A stretch of 64,000 nt of DNA from PWQG01 sp040882255 (GTDB taxonomy: Bacteria; Pseudomonadota; Gammaproteobacteria; Pseudomonadales; Pseudohongiellaceae). The stretch is from positions 1 to 64,000 of the forward strand of contig JBBEBP010000007.1 of the NCBI GenBank assembly GCA_040882255.1. Direction: 5' to 3'. The notes beneath the pieces are model-generated. The model saw only the letters and a list, made by a program, of their open reading frames with translations, was not told where the DNA came from and did not search any database. Shown here piece after piece: positions 1-8,065 of the stretch (the stretch's first letter is position 1; the number at the start of each line of letters is the position of its first letter). The translations under genes were made by a program, and so were the position numbers.

Positions 1-54
1 CGTGAAGGCGGCCGCACCGTGGGCGCTGGCGTGGTATCCAAGATCCTCGAGTAA
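1..54 (+). CDS. tuf: Elongation factor Tu, C-terminal end (partial)
   Basis: The window opens inside this gene. Frame 1 reads REGGRTVGAGVVSKILE and then TAA, which is the conserved C-terminus of EF-Tu, the GTPase that delivers aminoacyl-tRNA to the ribosome. The gene body, presumably behind rpsL, rpsG and fusA, lies upstream of the window. A strong terminator follows 12 bases after the stop, so tuf closes its own transcription unit before the S10 promoter. Confidence 0.95.
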   Translation, partial: REGGRTVGAGVVSKILE

Positions 55-66
55 GAGTCGGGATGC

Positions 67-100
67 GGCGGGGGAGCTTCGGCTCTCCCGCCTGCTTTCT
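67..100 (+). terminator. Intrinsic terminator after tuf
   Basis: An 11-bp GC-rich stem (67-77 with 82-92, one G-T pair) is closed by a UUCG tetraloop with a C-G closing pair. It is followed by TGCTTTCT, a modest T tract. It separates the tuf unit from the S10 promoter. Confidence 0.85.
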
Positions 101-130
101 GAGGAAAGAGGGGTCAGCGACGGTTTTTCC

Positions 131-159
131 TTGACAGGAGGTCGTCGTGACCTTAGACT
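131..159 (+). promoter_or_regulatory. Sigma70 promoter of the S10 operon
   Basis: A perfect -35 TTGACA (131-136), a 17-bp spacer and a -10 TAGACT (154-159) lie between the tuf terminator and rpsJ. Initiation near 166 would give a leader of about 86 nt. It ends in an A7-G-T7 stretch (225-238) just before the GGAG Shine-Dalgarno. It is shorter than the E. coli L4-binding leader, so classical L4 attenuation is not evident. Confidence 0.85.
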
Positions 160-251
160 TCCGCTTCCGTTTTTCCAGAGTATGACGGGAATCGCGGACA
201 CAGATTGCTACTGATTAATTGGAAAAAAAGTTTTTTTGGAGAGTAGAGTAG

Positions 252-563
252 ATGCAAAATCAGCGTATAAGAATCCGGCTGAAAGCCTTTGATCATCGGC
301 TGATCGATCAGTCTACTCAGGAGATCGTCGACACGGCAAAACGGACCGGTGCTCAGGTTCGCGGCCCCATTCCGCTGCCTACCAACAAAGAGCGTCATAC
401 GATCCTGATTTCTCCGCACGTCAACAAGGACGCCAGGGACCAGTACGAAATTCGCACTCACAAGCGGCTGCTCGATATCGTCGAGCCCACCGAGAAGACT
501 GTGGATGCGTTGATGAAACTGGATCTTGCCGCAGGCGTTGAAGTGCAAATCAGCCTTGGCTGA
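252..563 (+). CDS. rpsJ: 30S ribosomal protein S10
   Basis: The 103-residue product matches S10 over its whole length, from MQNQRIRIRLKAFDHRLID through the GPIPLPT loop to the KLDLAAGVEVQISLG end. S10 sits in the head of the small subunit and doubles as the NusE antitermination factor. The ATG is preceded by GGAGAG at 238-243. It is the first gene of the S10 operon and is followed by an unusually long spacer of 167 bases before rplC. Confidence 0.97.
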   Translation: MQNQRIRIRLKAFDHRLIDQSTQEIVDTAKRTGAQVRGPIPLPTNKERHTILISPHVNKDARDQYEIRTHKRLLDIVEPTEKTVDALMKLDLAAGVEVQISLG

Positions 564-576
564 GTCTCCCGAAAAA

Positions 577-594
577 CGGTCCGGAAACGGACCG
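577..594 (+). other. GNRA-capped hairpin in the rpsJ-rplC spacer
   Basis: A perfect 7-bp stem (577-583 CGGTCCG with 588-594 CGGACCG) carries a GAAA tetraloop, 13 bases after the rpsJ stop. No T tract follows, so it is not a canonical terminator. It may stabilise the rpsJ 3' end or be part of a control element before rplC. Confidence 0.6.
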
Positions 595-730
595 GCAGCG
601 ATTCCACATAGAATCGGTTTCTGATTTAGTGTGCTGCGGGTTTACCCGGTTTGTTCCGACGCAGCAAACTCGGTGTAATGCTTTAGCAGCCATAGCGGGT
701 TTGAGCCCCGTACACGATGAGGTTTACAAC

Positions 731-1384
731 ATGTCGATTGGTTTGGTCGGTCGAAAGAGCGGCATGACCCGCGTATTCACCGAATCCGGCGATTCCGTGC
801 CGGTTACGGTCGTAGAGGTCAGTCCCAACAGAATCACTCAGGTCAAGACTGCAGGGTCTGATGGCTACAGTGCGATACAGGTCACTTCTGGAGGGCGCAA
901 GGCTTCCAGAGTGAGCAAGTCGCTGGCCGGGCATTATGCCAAGGCGGGAACGGAAGCCGGTGACGGCCTCTGGGAATTCCGGGCCGAGGCGGATGCGTTG
1001 TCCGAGCTGGCACCGGGCGGTGAGCTTACCGTCACGCTGTTTGCCGAAGGCCAGAGAGTGGATGTCACGGGCTCTTCCAAGGGCAAGGGCTTCGCTGGCG
1101 TCATCAAGCGTCATAATTTCCGCATGCAGGATGCTACCCACGGTAACTCCCTGTCTCACCGTGCTCCGGGCTCCATCGGCCAGTGTCAGACGCCGGGGCG
1201 AGTCTGGAAAGGCAAGAAAATGGCCGGCCACATGGGCAGCGAGCGTGTCACCACGCAAAGCCTCGAGATCGTCCGTGTGGATGCCGAAAACAACCTCTTG
1301 CTGGTCAAGGGCGCCATTCCGGGAGCCACCGGTTCCCATGTCATCGTACGTCCTTCCATCAAAGCGGCCGAGTCCAGGGGGTAA
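731..1384 (+). CDS. rplC: 50S ribosomal protein L3
   Basis: L3 organises the 3' domain of 23S rRNA near the peptidyl transferase centre. The frame is open upstream, but the product begins at ATG 731 (MSIGLVGRKSGMTRVFTE), where homology starts, giving 217 residues. The conserved SKGKGFAGVIKRHNF segment and the GxxGxCQTPGRVWKGKKMAGHMG segment, whose Gln is methylated by PrmB in E. coli, are present. It ends 3 bases before rplD. Confidence 0.96.
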   Translation: MSIGLVGRKSGMTRVFTESGDSVPVTVVEVSPNRITQVKTAGSDGYSAIQVTSGGRKASRVSKSLAGHYAKAGTEAGDGLWEFRAEADALSELAPGGELTVTLFAEGQRVDVTGSSKGKGFAGVIKRHNFRMQDATHGNSLSHRAPGSIGQCQTPGRVWKGKKMAGHMGSERVTTQSLEIVRVDAENNLLLVKGAIPGATGSHVIVRPSIKAAESRG

Positions 1385-1387
1385 GCA

Positions 1388-2005
1388 ATGGAACTGAATG
1401 TTGCAAAACCCGGTAACAAGACCGGTGACAAGATTTCACTTTCCGACGAAACGTTCGCTCGGGAATTCAACGAGGACCTGGTGCACCAGACTGTTGTCAC
1501 CTACATGGCTGGTGCCCGTCAGGGTACGGTCAAGCAGAAGAATCGGGCCGAGGTCAGTGGTGGCGGTCGCAAGCCGTGGCGGCAGAAGGGCACAGGCCGT
1601 GCCCGCGCGGGTACAATCCGCAGTCCTATCTGGCGCAGCGGCGGCGTCACTTTCGCTGCCCGCCCTCAGGATCACAGCAAGAAGCTGAATCGCAAGATGT
1701 ATCGCGGAGCCATGCGCTGCATACTGTCCGAGCTGATCCGTCAGGATCGTCTGATGGTGGTTGAGGATTTCGCGGTCGAGACCCACAAGACCCGTGATCT
1801 GGTGGGCAAGTTGAACGAGTTTGCACTTGATAACGTCCTGATCGTGGCCGACGAGGTGGCGGAGAACCTGTACCTGGCGGCCCGCAATCTGCACAAGGTC
1901 GATGTGCTGGACGCCAACGGCCTGGATCCGGTCAGCCTGATCGGCTTCGAGAAAGTGCTGATGACAGTGCCCGCGCTGAAAAAGGTAGAGGAGATGCTGT
2001 CATGA
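1388..2005 (+). CDS. rplD: 50S ribosomal protein L4
   Basis: The 205-residue product has the L4 globular domain and the extended internal loop (RGGGRKPWRQKGTGRARAG-type, residues about 45-75) that reaches into the peptide exit tunnel. In E. coli L4 also represses the S10 operon; whether it does so here cannot be read from the short leader. Its last codons overlap the rplW start by 4 bases (ATGA), so the two are translationally coupled. Confidence 0.96.
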   Translation: MELNVAKPGNKTGDKISLSDETFAREFNEDLVHQTVVTYMAGARQGTVKQKNRAEVSGGGRKPWRQKGTGRARAGTIRSPIWRSGGVTFAARPQDHSKKLNRKMYRGAMRCILSELIRQDRLMVVEDFAVETHKTRDLVGKLNEFALDNVLIVADEVAENLYLAARNLHKVDVLDANGLDPVSLIGFEKVLMTVPALKKVEEMLS

Positions 2006-2301
2006 ACAACGCCAGACTGTATTCGGTGATCGTCGGACCGCATGTGTCCGAGAAAACCGCCAACATGGCCGACGCGCATAACCAGATTGCCTTCAGGGTG
2101 GCGGTGAATGCGACCAAGGCCGAGATCCGGGAAGCCGTCGAGAAACTGTTCGAAGTCAAGGTGGAAGCCCTGCAGGTGGTCAATGTAAAGGGCAAGACCA
2201 GGCGTACGATGCGTGGCGGCATTCGTAAGAAATCCAATTGGAAGAAGGCTTATGTAAAGCTGGCGCAGGGTCATGAAATCGACTTTGCGGAGCTGGCATA
2301 A
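2002..2301 (+). CDS. rplW: 50S ribosomal protein L23
   Basis: The 99-residue L23 lies at the tunnel exit and forms the docking site for trigger factor and SRP. The family signatures PHVSEKTA near residue 12 and VNVKGKTRRT near residue 65 are visible. The ATG at 2002 overlaps the rplD stop. Confidence 0.96.
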   Translation: MNNARLYSVIVGPHVSEKTANMADAHNQIAFRVAVNATKAEIREAVEKLFEVKVEALQVVNVKGKTRRTMRGGIRKKSNWKKAYVKLAQGHEIDFAELA

Positions 2302-2316
2302 GGAAGGTTGACAGTT

Positions 2317-3147
2317 ATGGCAGTTGTTAAGTGTAAACCGACGTCACCCGGACGCCGCTTCGTCATCAAGGTCGTCCATCCGGATCTGCACAAGGGTGCG
2401 CCGTACAGCGCGCTGGTGGCCAGTCAGCACAAGACTGGTGGGCGTAACAATGCAGGGCGCATCACACGGCGTCATGCCGGTGGCGGCCACAAGCAGAAGT
2501 ACCGGATCATCGACTTCCGTCGCAACAAGGACGCGGTACCTGCCAAGGTCGAACGGCTCGAGTACGACCCGAACCGTACCGCCAATATCGCGCTGCTTCT
2601 GTATGCAGATGGTGAGCGCAGATACATTATCGCGCCGCGTGGCATCAAGGCCGGTGACAAGCTGGTTTCAGGCCAGGATGCTCCGATCAAGCCGGGCAAC
2701 TGTCTGCCGCTGCGGAACATCCCGCTGGGTAGCACAGTGCATTGTGTCGAGCTGAAGCCGGGCAAGGGTGCCCAGATGGCCCGTAGTGCCGGTACCTCGA
2801 TCCAGCTGGTGGCGAAAGAAGGCAGCTATGTGACGCTGCGTCTGAAATCCGGTGAGATGCGCAAGGTACAGGCAGAGTGCCGCGCAACGCTGGGCGAAGT
2901 TTCCAACAGCGAGCACAGCCTGCGCTCACTGGGCAAGGCGGGTGCGAAACGCTGGCGGGGCGTGCGGCCTACCGTGCGTGGTGTGGTCATGAACCCGGTC
3001 GACCACCCGCACGGTGGTGGTGAAGGACGTACTTCCGGTGGTCGTCATCCTGTGACGCCGTGGGGTCGCCCGACCAAGGGTTACAAGACGCGCAAGAACA
3101 AGCGGACCAGCAACATGATTGTGCGCCGCAGAAACGCAACCCGCTAA
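2317..3147 (+). CDS. rplB: 50S ribosomal protein L2
   Basis: The 276-residue L2 is needed for subunit association and peptidyl transferase activity. ATG 2317 is chosen over an in-frame TTG at 2308 because L2 proteins begin MAVVKCKPTSPGRR and the segment AAGGAAGG upstream serves this ATG. The signature GVVMNPVDHPHGGGEGRT, with the essential histidine, lies near residue 220, and the C-terminus is the usual lysine/arginine-rich tail. Confidence 0.97.
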   Translation: MAVVKCKPTSPGRRFVIKVVHPDLHKGAPYSALVASQHKTGGRNNAGRITRRHAGGGHKQKYRIIDFRRNKDAVPAKVERLEYDPNRTANIALLLYADGERRYIIAPRGIKAGDKLVSGQDAPIKPGNCLPLRNIPLGSTVHCVELKPGKGAQMARSAGTSIQLVAKEGSYVTLRLKSGEMRKVQAECRATLGEVSNSEHSLRSLGKAGAKRWRGVRPTVRGVVMNPVDHPHGGGEGRTSGGRHPVTPWGRPTKGYKTRKNKRTSNMIVRRRNATR

Positions 3148-3172
3148 CGGTCAATAGACAGAGGTAAGTAAA

Positions 3173-3448
3173 GTGCCACGTTCACTGAAAAAAGGTCCTT
3201 TCATAGACCTTCATTTGTTGAAGAAAGTGCAGGTAGCGAAGGAGAAAGGCGAGAAGCGCCCGATCAAGACCTGGTCGCGACGCTCGATGGTTTCTCCCGA
3301 CATGCTGGGTCTGACGATCGCCGTCCATAACGGTCATCAGCATGTGCCGGTGCTTGTCACTGAAGATATGGTCGGTCACAAGCTTGGCGAGTTCGCCCTG
3401 ACCAGAACCTACCGTGGCCACGTTGCGGACAAGAAAGCCAAGCGCTGA
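3173..3448 (+). CDS. rpsS: 30S ribosomal protein S19
   Basis: This 91-residue protein starts at GTG 3173 (MPRSLKKGPFIDLHLLKKV) behind GAGGTAAGTAAA. S19 sits on the head of the small subunit next to S13. The conserved GHKLGEFALTRTYRGH segment is present near residue 65. GTG start use is shared in this window with rpmJ, ssb and the SulP gene. Confidence 0.96.
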   Translation: MPRSLKKGPFIDLHLLKKVQVAKEKGEKRPIKTWSRRSMVSPDMLGLTIAVHNGHQHVPVLVTEDMVGHKLGEFALTRTYRGHVADKKAKR

Positions 3449-3462
3449 CAGACGGGGATTGT

Positions 3463-3798
3463 ATGATGGAAGTGGTAGCTAGATTACGCGGTGCTCGGCT
3501 GTCAGCGCAGAAAGCAAGACTGGTAGCCGACCAGATTCGTGGCAAAGGTGTCGAGGAAGCATTGCAGTTGCTGACCTTCAGTCCCAAGAAAGGTGCTGAA
3601 GTGATTCGCAAGGTACTGAATTCGGCCATCGCGAATGCGGAACATAACGAAGGGGCTGATGTGGATGAGTTGAAAGTATCAACCATCTATGTGGACGAAG
3701 GCATGACCATGAAACGGATCCGTCCGCGCGCCAAGGGCCGGGCAGACCGGATTCTGAAGCGCTCTTGTCACATCACCATCAAATTGGCCGATAACTAG
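3463..3798 (+). CDS. rplV: 50S ribosomal protein L22
   Basis: L22 (111 residues) lines the exit tunnel with L4. The product begins MMEVVARLRGARLSAQKARLVADQIRGK and carries the beta-hairpin segment MTMKRIRPRAKGRADRI near residue 80. Two adjacent ATGs (3463 and 3466) both fit; the second would give 110 residues like E. coli L22. Confidence 0.95.
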   Translation: MMEVVARLRGARLSAQKARLVADQIRGKGVEEALQLLTFSPKKGAEVIRKVLNSAIANAEHNEGADVDELKVSTIYVDEGMTMKRIRPRAKGRADRILKRSCHITIKLADN

Positions 3799-3807
3799 GA
3801 GATTGGG

Positions 3808-4479
3808 ATGGGTCAGAAAGTACATCCAACCGGCATTCGGCTTGGTATCGTAAAGAAGCATACGTCCGTCTGGTTTGCCGAACGTGGCAAGTACTCGGAA
3901 TACCTGCTCTCGGATCTGGCGGTGCGTGATTATATCCGCAAGCGCCTGGCCAATGCGTCGGTATCCCGCGTGGAGATCGAGCGACCGGCCCAGACGGCAC
4001 GGATTACGATTTTTACAGCCCGTCCGGGTATCGTCATCGGCAAAAAAGGCGAGGACGTGGAGGCGCTGCGAGGAGTGCTGAGCAAGAAGATGGGCATTCC
4101 GGTGCACATCAACATCGAGGAAGTCCGCAAGCCGGACCTCGACGCCCAGCTCGTCGCAGACAGCGTCACTCAGCAGCTTGAGCGTCGAGTGATGTTTCGC
4201 CGGGCCATGAAGCGCGCCGTGCAGAATGCCATGCGTCAGGGAGCCGAGGGCATCCGGATCCAGGTGTCGGGTCGCCTCGGTGGTGCCGAGATCGCGCGTA
4301 CCGAGTGGTATCGGGAAGGCCGCGTACCGCTGCATACGCTGCGTGCTGATATCGACTACGCGGGTTCGGAAGCAGCAACGACTTACGGCATCATCGGCGT
4401 GAAGGTGTGGATCTTCAAGGGCGAGATCCTGGATCACGACAACGCTATAGTGGCCACGCCGCAGAAGTCACAGAAATAG
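3808..4479 (+). CDS. rpsC: 30S ribosomal protein S3
   Basis: The 223-residue S3 is part of the mRNA entry site and helicase of the small subunit. It starts MGQKVHPTGIRLGI, has the KH domain with the GxxG-type loop PGIVIGKKGEDVE near residue 70, and the C-terminal SGRLGGAEIARTEWY segment near residue 150. It lies 9 bases after rplV and 12 before rplP. Confidence 0.97.
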   Translation: MGQKVHPTGIRLGIVKKHTSVWFAERGKYSEYLLSDLAVRDYIRKRLANASVSRVEIERPAQTARITIFTARPGIVIGKKGEDVEALRGVLSKKMGIPVHINIEEVRKPDLDAQLVADSVTQQLERRVMFRRAMKRAVQNAMRQGAEGIRIQVSGRLGGAEIARTEWYREGRVPLHTLRADIDYAGSEAATTYGIIGVKVWIFKGEILDHDNAIVATPQKSQK

Positions 4480-4491
4480 GGGATAGGCCAG

Positions 4492-4905
4492 ATGCTACAA
4501 CCGAAACGTACGAAATTTCGCAAAGTCATGAAGGGCCGCAATCGCGGTCTGGCGCATCGTGGCAGCAATGTGGATTTTGGTGAGTATGGCCTGAAAGCCC
4601 TGAGCCGTGGTCGACTGACCGCCCGGCAGATCGAGGCAGCACGTCGCGCCATGACCCGTCACGTTAAACGTGGCGGAAAGATCTGGATCCGGGTGTTCCC
4701 GGACAAGCCGATCACCCAGAAGCCGCTTGAAGTGCGTCAGGGTAAGGGTAAGGGTAGTGTCGAGTACTGGGTCTGTCAGATTCAGCCCGGCCGCATCATG
4801 TTTGAAATCGAAGGGGTGGACGAGACGCTGGCACGTGAAGCGTTCGAGCTGGCGGCTTCCAAGCTGCCGTTCTCCACCACGTTTGTGAAACGGACGGTAA
4901 TGTAA
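4492..4905 (+). CDS. rplP: 50S ribosomal protein L16
   Basis: L16 (137 residues) contacts the A-site tRNA. It begins MLQPKRTKFRKVMKGRNRG and has the conserved RxPDKPITQKPLEVR-type and GKGKGSVEYWV segments around residues 70-90. Its stop codon shares one base with the rpmC start. Confidence 0.97.
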   Translation: MLQPKRTKFRKVMKGRNRGLAHRGSNVDFGEYGLKALSRGRLTARQIEAARRAMTRHVKRGGKIWIRVFPDKPITQKPLEVRQGKGKGSVEYWVCQIQPGRIMFEIEGVDETLAREAFELAASKLPFSTTFVKRTVM

Positions 4906-5102
4906 TGAAAGCCACAGAGTTGCGTGACAAATCCATTGCGGAGCTGAACGAGCATCTGGACGGCTTGTATCGGGAGCAGTTCAATAACCGCATGCAGAAA
5001 GCGACGGGTCAGCTTGGGCAGGTACATTTGCTCAAGGCAGTCAGGCAGGAGATCGCCCGGGTCAAGACCCTCATTACCGAGAAAGAGAAGAGTGGATCAT
5101 GA
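4905..5102 (+). CDS. rpmC: 50S ribosomal protein L29
   Basis: A 65-residue two-helix protein (MKATELRDKSIAELNEHL) that binds near the tunnel exit beside L23. The ATG overlaps the rplP stop by one base and the stop overlaps the rpsQ start by 4 bases, so all three are coupled. Confidence 0.95.
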   Translation: MKATELRDKSIAELNEHLDGLYREQFNNRMQKATGQLGQVHLLKAVRQEIARVKTLITEKEKSGS

Positions 5103-5383
5103 CTATGTCGGCTAACGAAGCGAATGCAAAGACCGGACGAAACATTTCCGGCACTGTGGTCAGCGTAAAGATGGACAAGTCCATTGTCGTGCTGGTTGAG
5201 CGCCGGGTGAAGCATCCGGTGTACGGCAAGTACATGACGCTGTCTTCAAAGATACATGCGCATGATGAAGATAACGATTGCCGACAGGGCGATTCGGTGA
5301 CCATCCGCGAGGTGCGGCCGATCTCCAAGACCAAAAGCTGGTCCCTGGTATCAGTCGACAAGCGCGCTACGGTCATCAGCTAG
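5099..5383 (+). CDS. rpsQ: 30S ribosomal protein S17
   Basis: S17 (94 residues) is an OB-fold primary binder of 16S rRNA. The core from GRNISGTVVSVKMDKSIVV onward, including ERRVKHPVYGKY, matches the family. The N-terminus is about ten residues longer than E. coli S17. ATG 5105 is an alternative start. A 69-base spacer follows before rplN. Confidence 0.95.
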   Translation: MTMSANEANAKTGRNISGTVVSVKMDKSIVVLVERRVKHPVYGKYMTLSSKIHAHDEDNDCRQGDSVTIREVRPISKTKSWSLVSVDKRATVIS

Positions 5384-5452
5384 GTCATTTATCAGGAATG
5401 AGCGCCAGGGTTCTGCCGTGGCGGCCATTCAACAGGGGTTCGGAGAGAATCG

Positions 5453-5821
5453 ATGATTCAGGTACAGTCATATTTGGACGTGGCAGACAACAGCGGTGCC
5501 CGGCGCGTCATGTGCATCAAGGTGCTCGGCGGCTCGCATCGGCGTTATGCCCGCATTGGTGATGTCATCAAGGTCACCGTGAAGGAAGCCATTCCGCGCG
5601 GCAAGGTAAAGAAAGGCCAGGTACTGTCGGCGCTGGTTGTCAGAACCCGCAAGGGCGTGCGCCGTAATGATGGCTCGGTGATCCGTTTTGATGACAACGC
5701 AGCGATTCTGCTGAATCCCCAGCAGGCCCCGATCGGTACGCGTGTATTCGGACCCGTGACCCGTGAGCTGCGTTCGGAGAAGTTCATGCGGATCATCTCT
5801 CTGGCTCCGGAAGTACTGTAG
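5453..5821 (+). CDS. rplN: 50S ribosomal protein L14
   Basis: The 122-residue product starts MIQVQSYLDVADNSGARRVMC and ends in the family KFMRIISLAPEVL. L14 forms intersubunit bridge B8 and is the docking site of RsfS. The promoter of the E. coli spc operon lies just before this gene; in the 69-base spacer here I see no convincing -35/-10 pair. Confidence 0.97.
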   Translation: MIQVQSYLDVADNSGARRVMCIKVLGGSHRRYARIGDVIKVTVKEAIPRGKVKKGQVLSALVVRTRKGVRRNDGSVIRFDDNAAILLNPQQAPIGTRVFGPVTRELRSEKFMRIISLAPEVL

Positions 5822-5846
5822 AACGAAATTTGAGGCCGCAGATATT

Positions 5847-6158
5847 ATGCAGAAGATCAAGTGTAACGATGAGGTGATCGTGATCGCCGGCAAGGACAAG
5901 GGAAAGCGTGGAACCGTTTCCCGTCTGGTCGGAGATACGCGGGTAGTGGTCAGTGGCGTGAATATGATCAAGCGTCATACCAAGCCCAATCCGAACCTGG
6001 GACAGGCCGGCGGAATCGTCGAGAAAGAGGCGTCTCTGGACATTTCCAACATCGCCATCTTCAATCCGGATACCGGCAAGGCGGACCGAGTCGGGTTTGT
6101 TGAAGAAGACGGTGCGAAGAAGCGGATTTTCAAGTCCAGCAAAAAAGTCATTGATTAA
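5847..6158 (+). CDS. rplX: 50S ribosomal protein L24
   Basis: L24 (103 residues) initiates assembly of the large subunit. The frame is open into rplN, but the product starts at ATG 5847 (MQKIKCNDEVIVIAGKDKGKRG), which is the KOW-motif N-terminus. The GGIVEKEASLDISNIAIFNP segment of the family is present around residue 55. Confidence 0.95.
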   Translation: MQKIKCNDEVIVIAGKDKGKRGTVSRLVGDTRVVVSGVNMIKRHTKPNPNLGQAGGIVEKEASLDISNIAIFNPDTGKADRVGFVEEDGAKKRIFKSSKKVID

Positions 6159-6179
6159 ACGGAACACAGGTTTGCCAAC

Positions 6180-6746
6180 ATGGCTCAGTTGAAAGAAGTT
6201 TACAAAAGCGAAGCGGTACCTGCGCTGACCAAGCAGTTCGGGTTTGACAACCCCATGCGTGTTCCCCGCGTCACCAAGATCGTCCTGAACATGGGCGTTG
6301 GTGAGGCCGTGGGTGACAAGAAATTGCTGGACAATGCGGTGGCTGACATGACGTTGATCAGCGGCCAGAAGCCGATCATCACCAAGGCGCGCAAGTCGAT
6401 CGCCGGCTTCAAAATCCGTGACGGCTGGCCCATTGGCTGCAAGGTTACCCTGCGTGGCCAGCGCATGTACGACTTCCTGGATCGATTGGTGAATATTGCC
6501 ATCCCCCGGGTTCGTGACTTCCGTGGCCTGAATCCGAAATCTTTCGACGGCCGTGGGAATTATGCCATGGGCGTGAACGAGCAGATCATTTTCCCCGAGA
6601 TCGAGTACGAGAAGATCGACAAGCTGCGTGGTCTCGATATCACAATTACGACAACGGCACAGAATGATGAGGAAGGACGCGCGCTGCTAACAGCGATGCG
6701 GTTCCCCTTCCGCGGTGGTGCCGGCAATGCAGCGAAGGAGTCCTGA
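6180..6746 (+). CDS. rplE: 50S ribosomal protein L5
   Basis: L5 (188 residues) binds 5S rRNA and contacts P-site tRNA. The segments VPRVTKIVLNMGVGEA, GQKPIITKARKSIAGFKIR and EQIIFPEIEYEK are family signatures. The usual end FPFR is extended by about eight residues (GGAGNAAKES), making it slightly longer than the 179-residue E. coli protein. It ends 3 bases before rpsN. Confidence 0.96.
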   Translation: MAQLKEVYKSEAVPALTKQFGFDNPMRVPRVTKIVLNMGVGEAVGDKKLLDNAVADMTLISGQKPIITKARKSIAGFKIRDGWPIGCKVTLRGQRMYDFLDRLVNIAIPRVRDFRGLNPKSFDGRGNYAMGVNEQIIFPEIEYEKIDKLRGLDITITTTAQNDEEGRALLTAMRFPFRGGAGNAAKES

Positions 6747-6749
6747 AGC

Positions 6750-7055
6750 ATGGCCAAAGCATCCATGATTGCAAGAGAAAAGAAGCGCACGCAGACGGTG
6801 GCGCGTTTCGCCGCCAGGCGCGCAGCACTGAAAGCTGTCATTGCCGATGTCAATGCCAGCGATGACGAAAAGTGGGAAGCACAGATCAAGCTGCAGAAGC
6901 TGCCTCGCGATGCGAGCCCGGTGCGCCAGGTGCGCCGATGCCAGCTGACCGGCCGGCCGCACGGTGTCTATCGCAAGTTCGGCATGTGCCGTCATAAAAT
7001 TCGTGAAGCAGCCATGCGCGGTGACGTGCCTGGCCTCACCAAGTCAAGCTGGTAA
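6750..7055 (+). CDS. rpsN: 30S ribosomal protein S14 (long, zinc-free form)
   Basis: The 101-residue product (MAKASMIAREKKRTQTV, ending REAAMRGDVPGLTKSSW) is the long S14 form without the zinc ribbon: the CxxC pairs of the short form are absent. S14 lies in the head of the small subunit. Confidence 0.95.
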   Translation: MAKASMIAREKKRTQTVARFAARRAALKAVIADVNASDDEKWEAQIKLQKLPRDASPVRQVRRCQLTGRPHGVYRKFGMCRHKIREAAMRGDVPGLTKSSW

Positions 7056-7070
7056 GGGGAGGAAGTCACC

Positions 7071-7466
7071 ATGAGCATGTCTGATCCGATTGCCGATCTT
7101 CTGACCCGAGTGCGCAATGCCCAGCAGGCGCATCTGCCGCAGGTACGTTGCCCGTCGTCAAAAACGAAAGTGGCGATCTGCAATGTACTGGAAGAGGAAG
7201 GCTATATTCAGGGACACAGTGTCACTGAAGACGGTGCGAAAAGCACCCTGACGATTGATCTGAAGTATTTCCGTGGCGCGCCCGTGATCGAGGAGATCAA
7301 GCGTGTCAGCCGGCCCGGACTGCGGCAGTACCGCGGCAAGGAAGAATTGCCGAAGAACCGCGCGGGACTGGGTGTTGTGATTGTTTCTACCAACCGGGGT
7401 GTGATGACAGACAGGAAGGCGCGTGCCGCCGGAATCGGTGGCGAGGTACTGTGTACCGTTTTCTGA
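7071..7466 (+). CDS. rpsH: 30S ribosomal protein S8
   Basis: S8 (131 residues) binds the central domain of 16S rRNA and, in E. coli, represses the spc operon by binding rplE mRNA. It starts MSMSDPIADLLTRVRNAQ and ends in the conserved GVMTDRKARAAGIGGEVLCTVF. ATG 7077 is a possible alternative start. Confidence 0.96.
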   Translation: MSMSDPIADLLTRVRNAQQAHLPQVRCPSSKTKVAICNVLEEEGYIQGHSVTEDGAKSTLTIDLKYFRGAPVIEEIKRVSRPGLRQYRGKEELPKNRAGLGVVIVSTNRGVMTDRKARAAGIGGEVLCTVF

Positions 7467-7502
7467 TCCTGACCCATTGAATGAATCAACAAGAGCACGA
7501 TT

Positions 7503-8051
7503 ATGTCCAGAGTAGCTAACAGCAGAGTGGCCAACAGCCCGGTCGAATTGCCGAAAGGCGTCGAGGCCAGCCTCTCCGGTGCTGAATTCACAGTCAAAGG
7601 AAGCAAGGGCAACCTCAGTGTCACGTTGCATGACGCTGTCCAGGTGGATCAGGAAGACGGTGTCCTCAGGATTTCCGCCAGAGTACAGGACCGCAAGTCA
7701 GTGGCACTGGCGGGTACGGTCCGTGCGCTGATCAACAATATGGTGGTCGGTGTGACCGAGGGTTTCCAGAAGAGGTTGCAGCTGCAGGGCGTCGGCTACC
7801 GGGCGAAAGCGCAGGGTAAATCGCTGAACCTGACGCTGGGCCTGTCGCACCCGGTTGATTATGAGGTGCCCGAAGGGGTGACTGCGGAGACTCCGTCCCA
7901 GACAGAGATTGTGCTCAGCAGTGCGGACAAGCAGCTGTTGGGTGCGGTGGCCGCCAAGATCCGCGAGTTCCGGCCGCCGGAACCGTACAAGGGCAAGGGT
8001 ATTCGTTACGCGGATGAAACCGTGTTCCGTAAAGAAGCGAAGAAGAAGTAA
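7503..8051 (+). CDS. rplF: 50S ribosomal protein L6
   Basis: L6 (182 residues) contributes to the sarcin-ricin loop region. The core includes GYRAKAQGKSLNLTLG and the C-terminal PEPYKGKGIRYADE. The N-terminus carries a five-residue tandem repeat (RVANS-RVANS at residues 3-12) encoded by two 15-base copies (7509-7523, 7524-7538) that differ at two bases. This accounts for the five extra residues relative to the 177-residue E. coli protein. Confidence 0.96.
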   Translation: MSRVANSRVANSPVELPKGVEASLSGAEFTVKGSKGNLSVTLHDAVQVDQEDGVLRISARVQDRKSVALAGTVRALINNMVVGVTEGFQKRLQLQGVGYRAKAQGKSLNLTLGLSHPVDYEVPEGVTAETPSQTEIVLSSADKQLLGAVAAKIREFRPPEPYKGKGIRYADETVFRKEAKKK

Positions 8052-8065
8052 GGCTTGAGGTCATT

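Noticed and set aside
225..238. A7-G-T7 tract before rpsJ as a terminator
   Set aside because: It is a short A/T palindrome without a GC stem and lies between a strong promoter and the rpsJ Shine-Dalgarno.
153..548. Long minus-strand frame opposite rpsJ, and many similar frames opposite other ribosomal genes
   Set aside because: They mirror the codon pattern of clearly coding genes on the plus strand and have no recognisable product.
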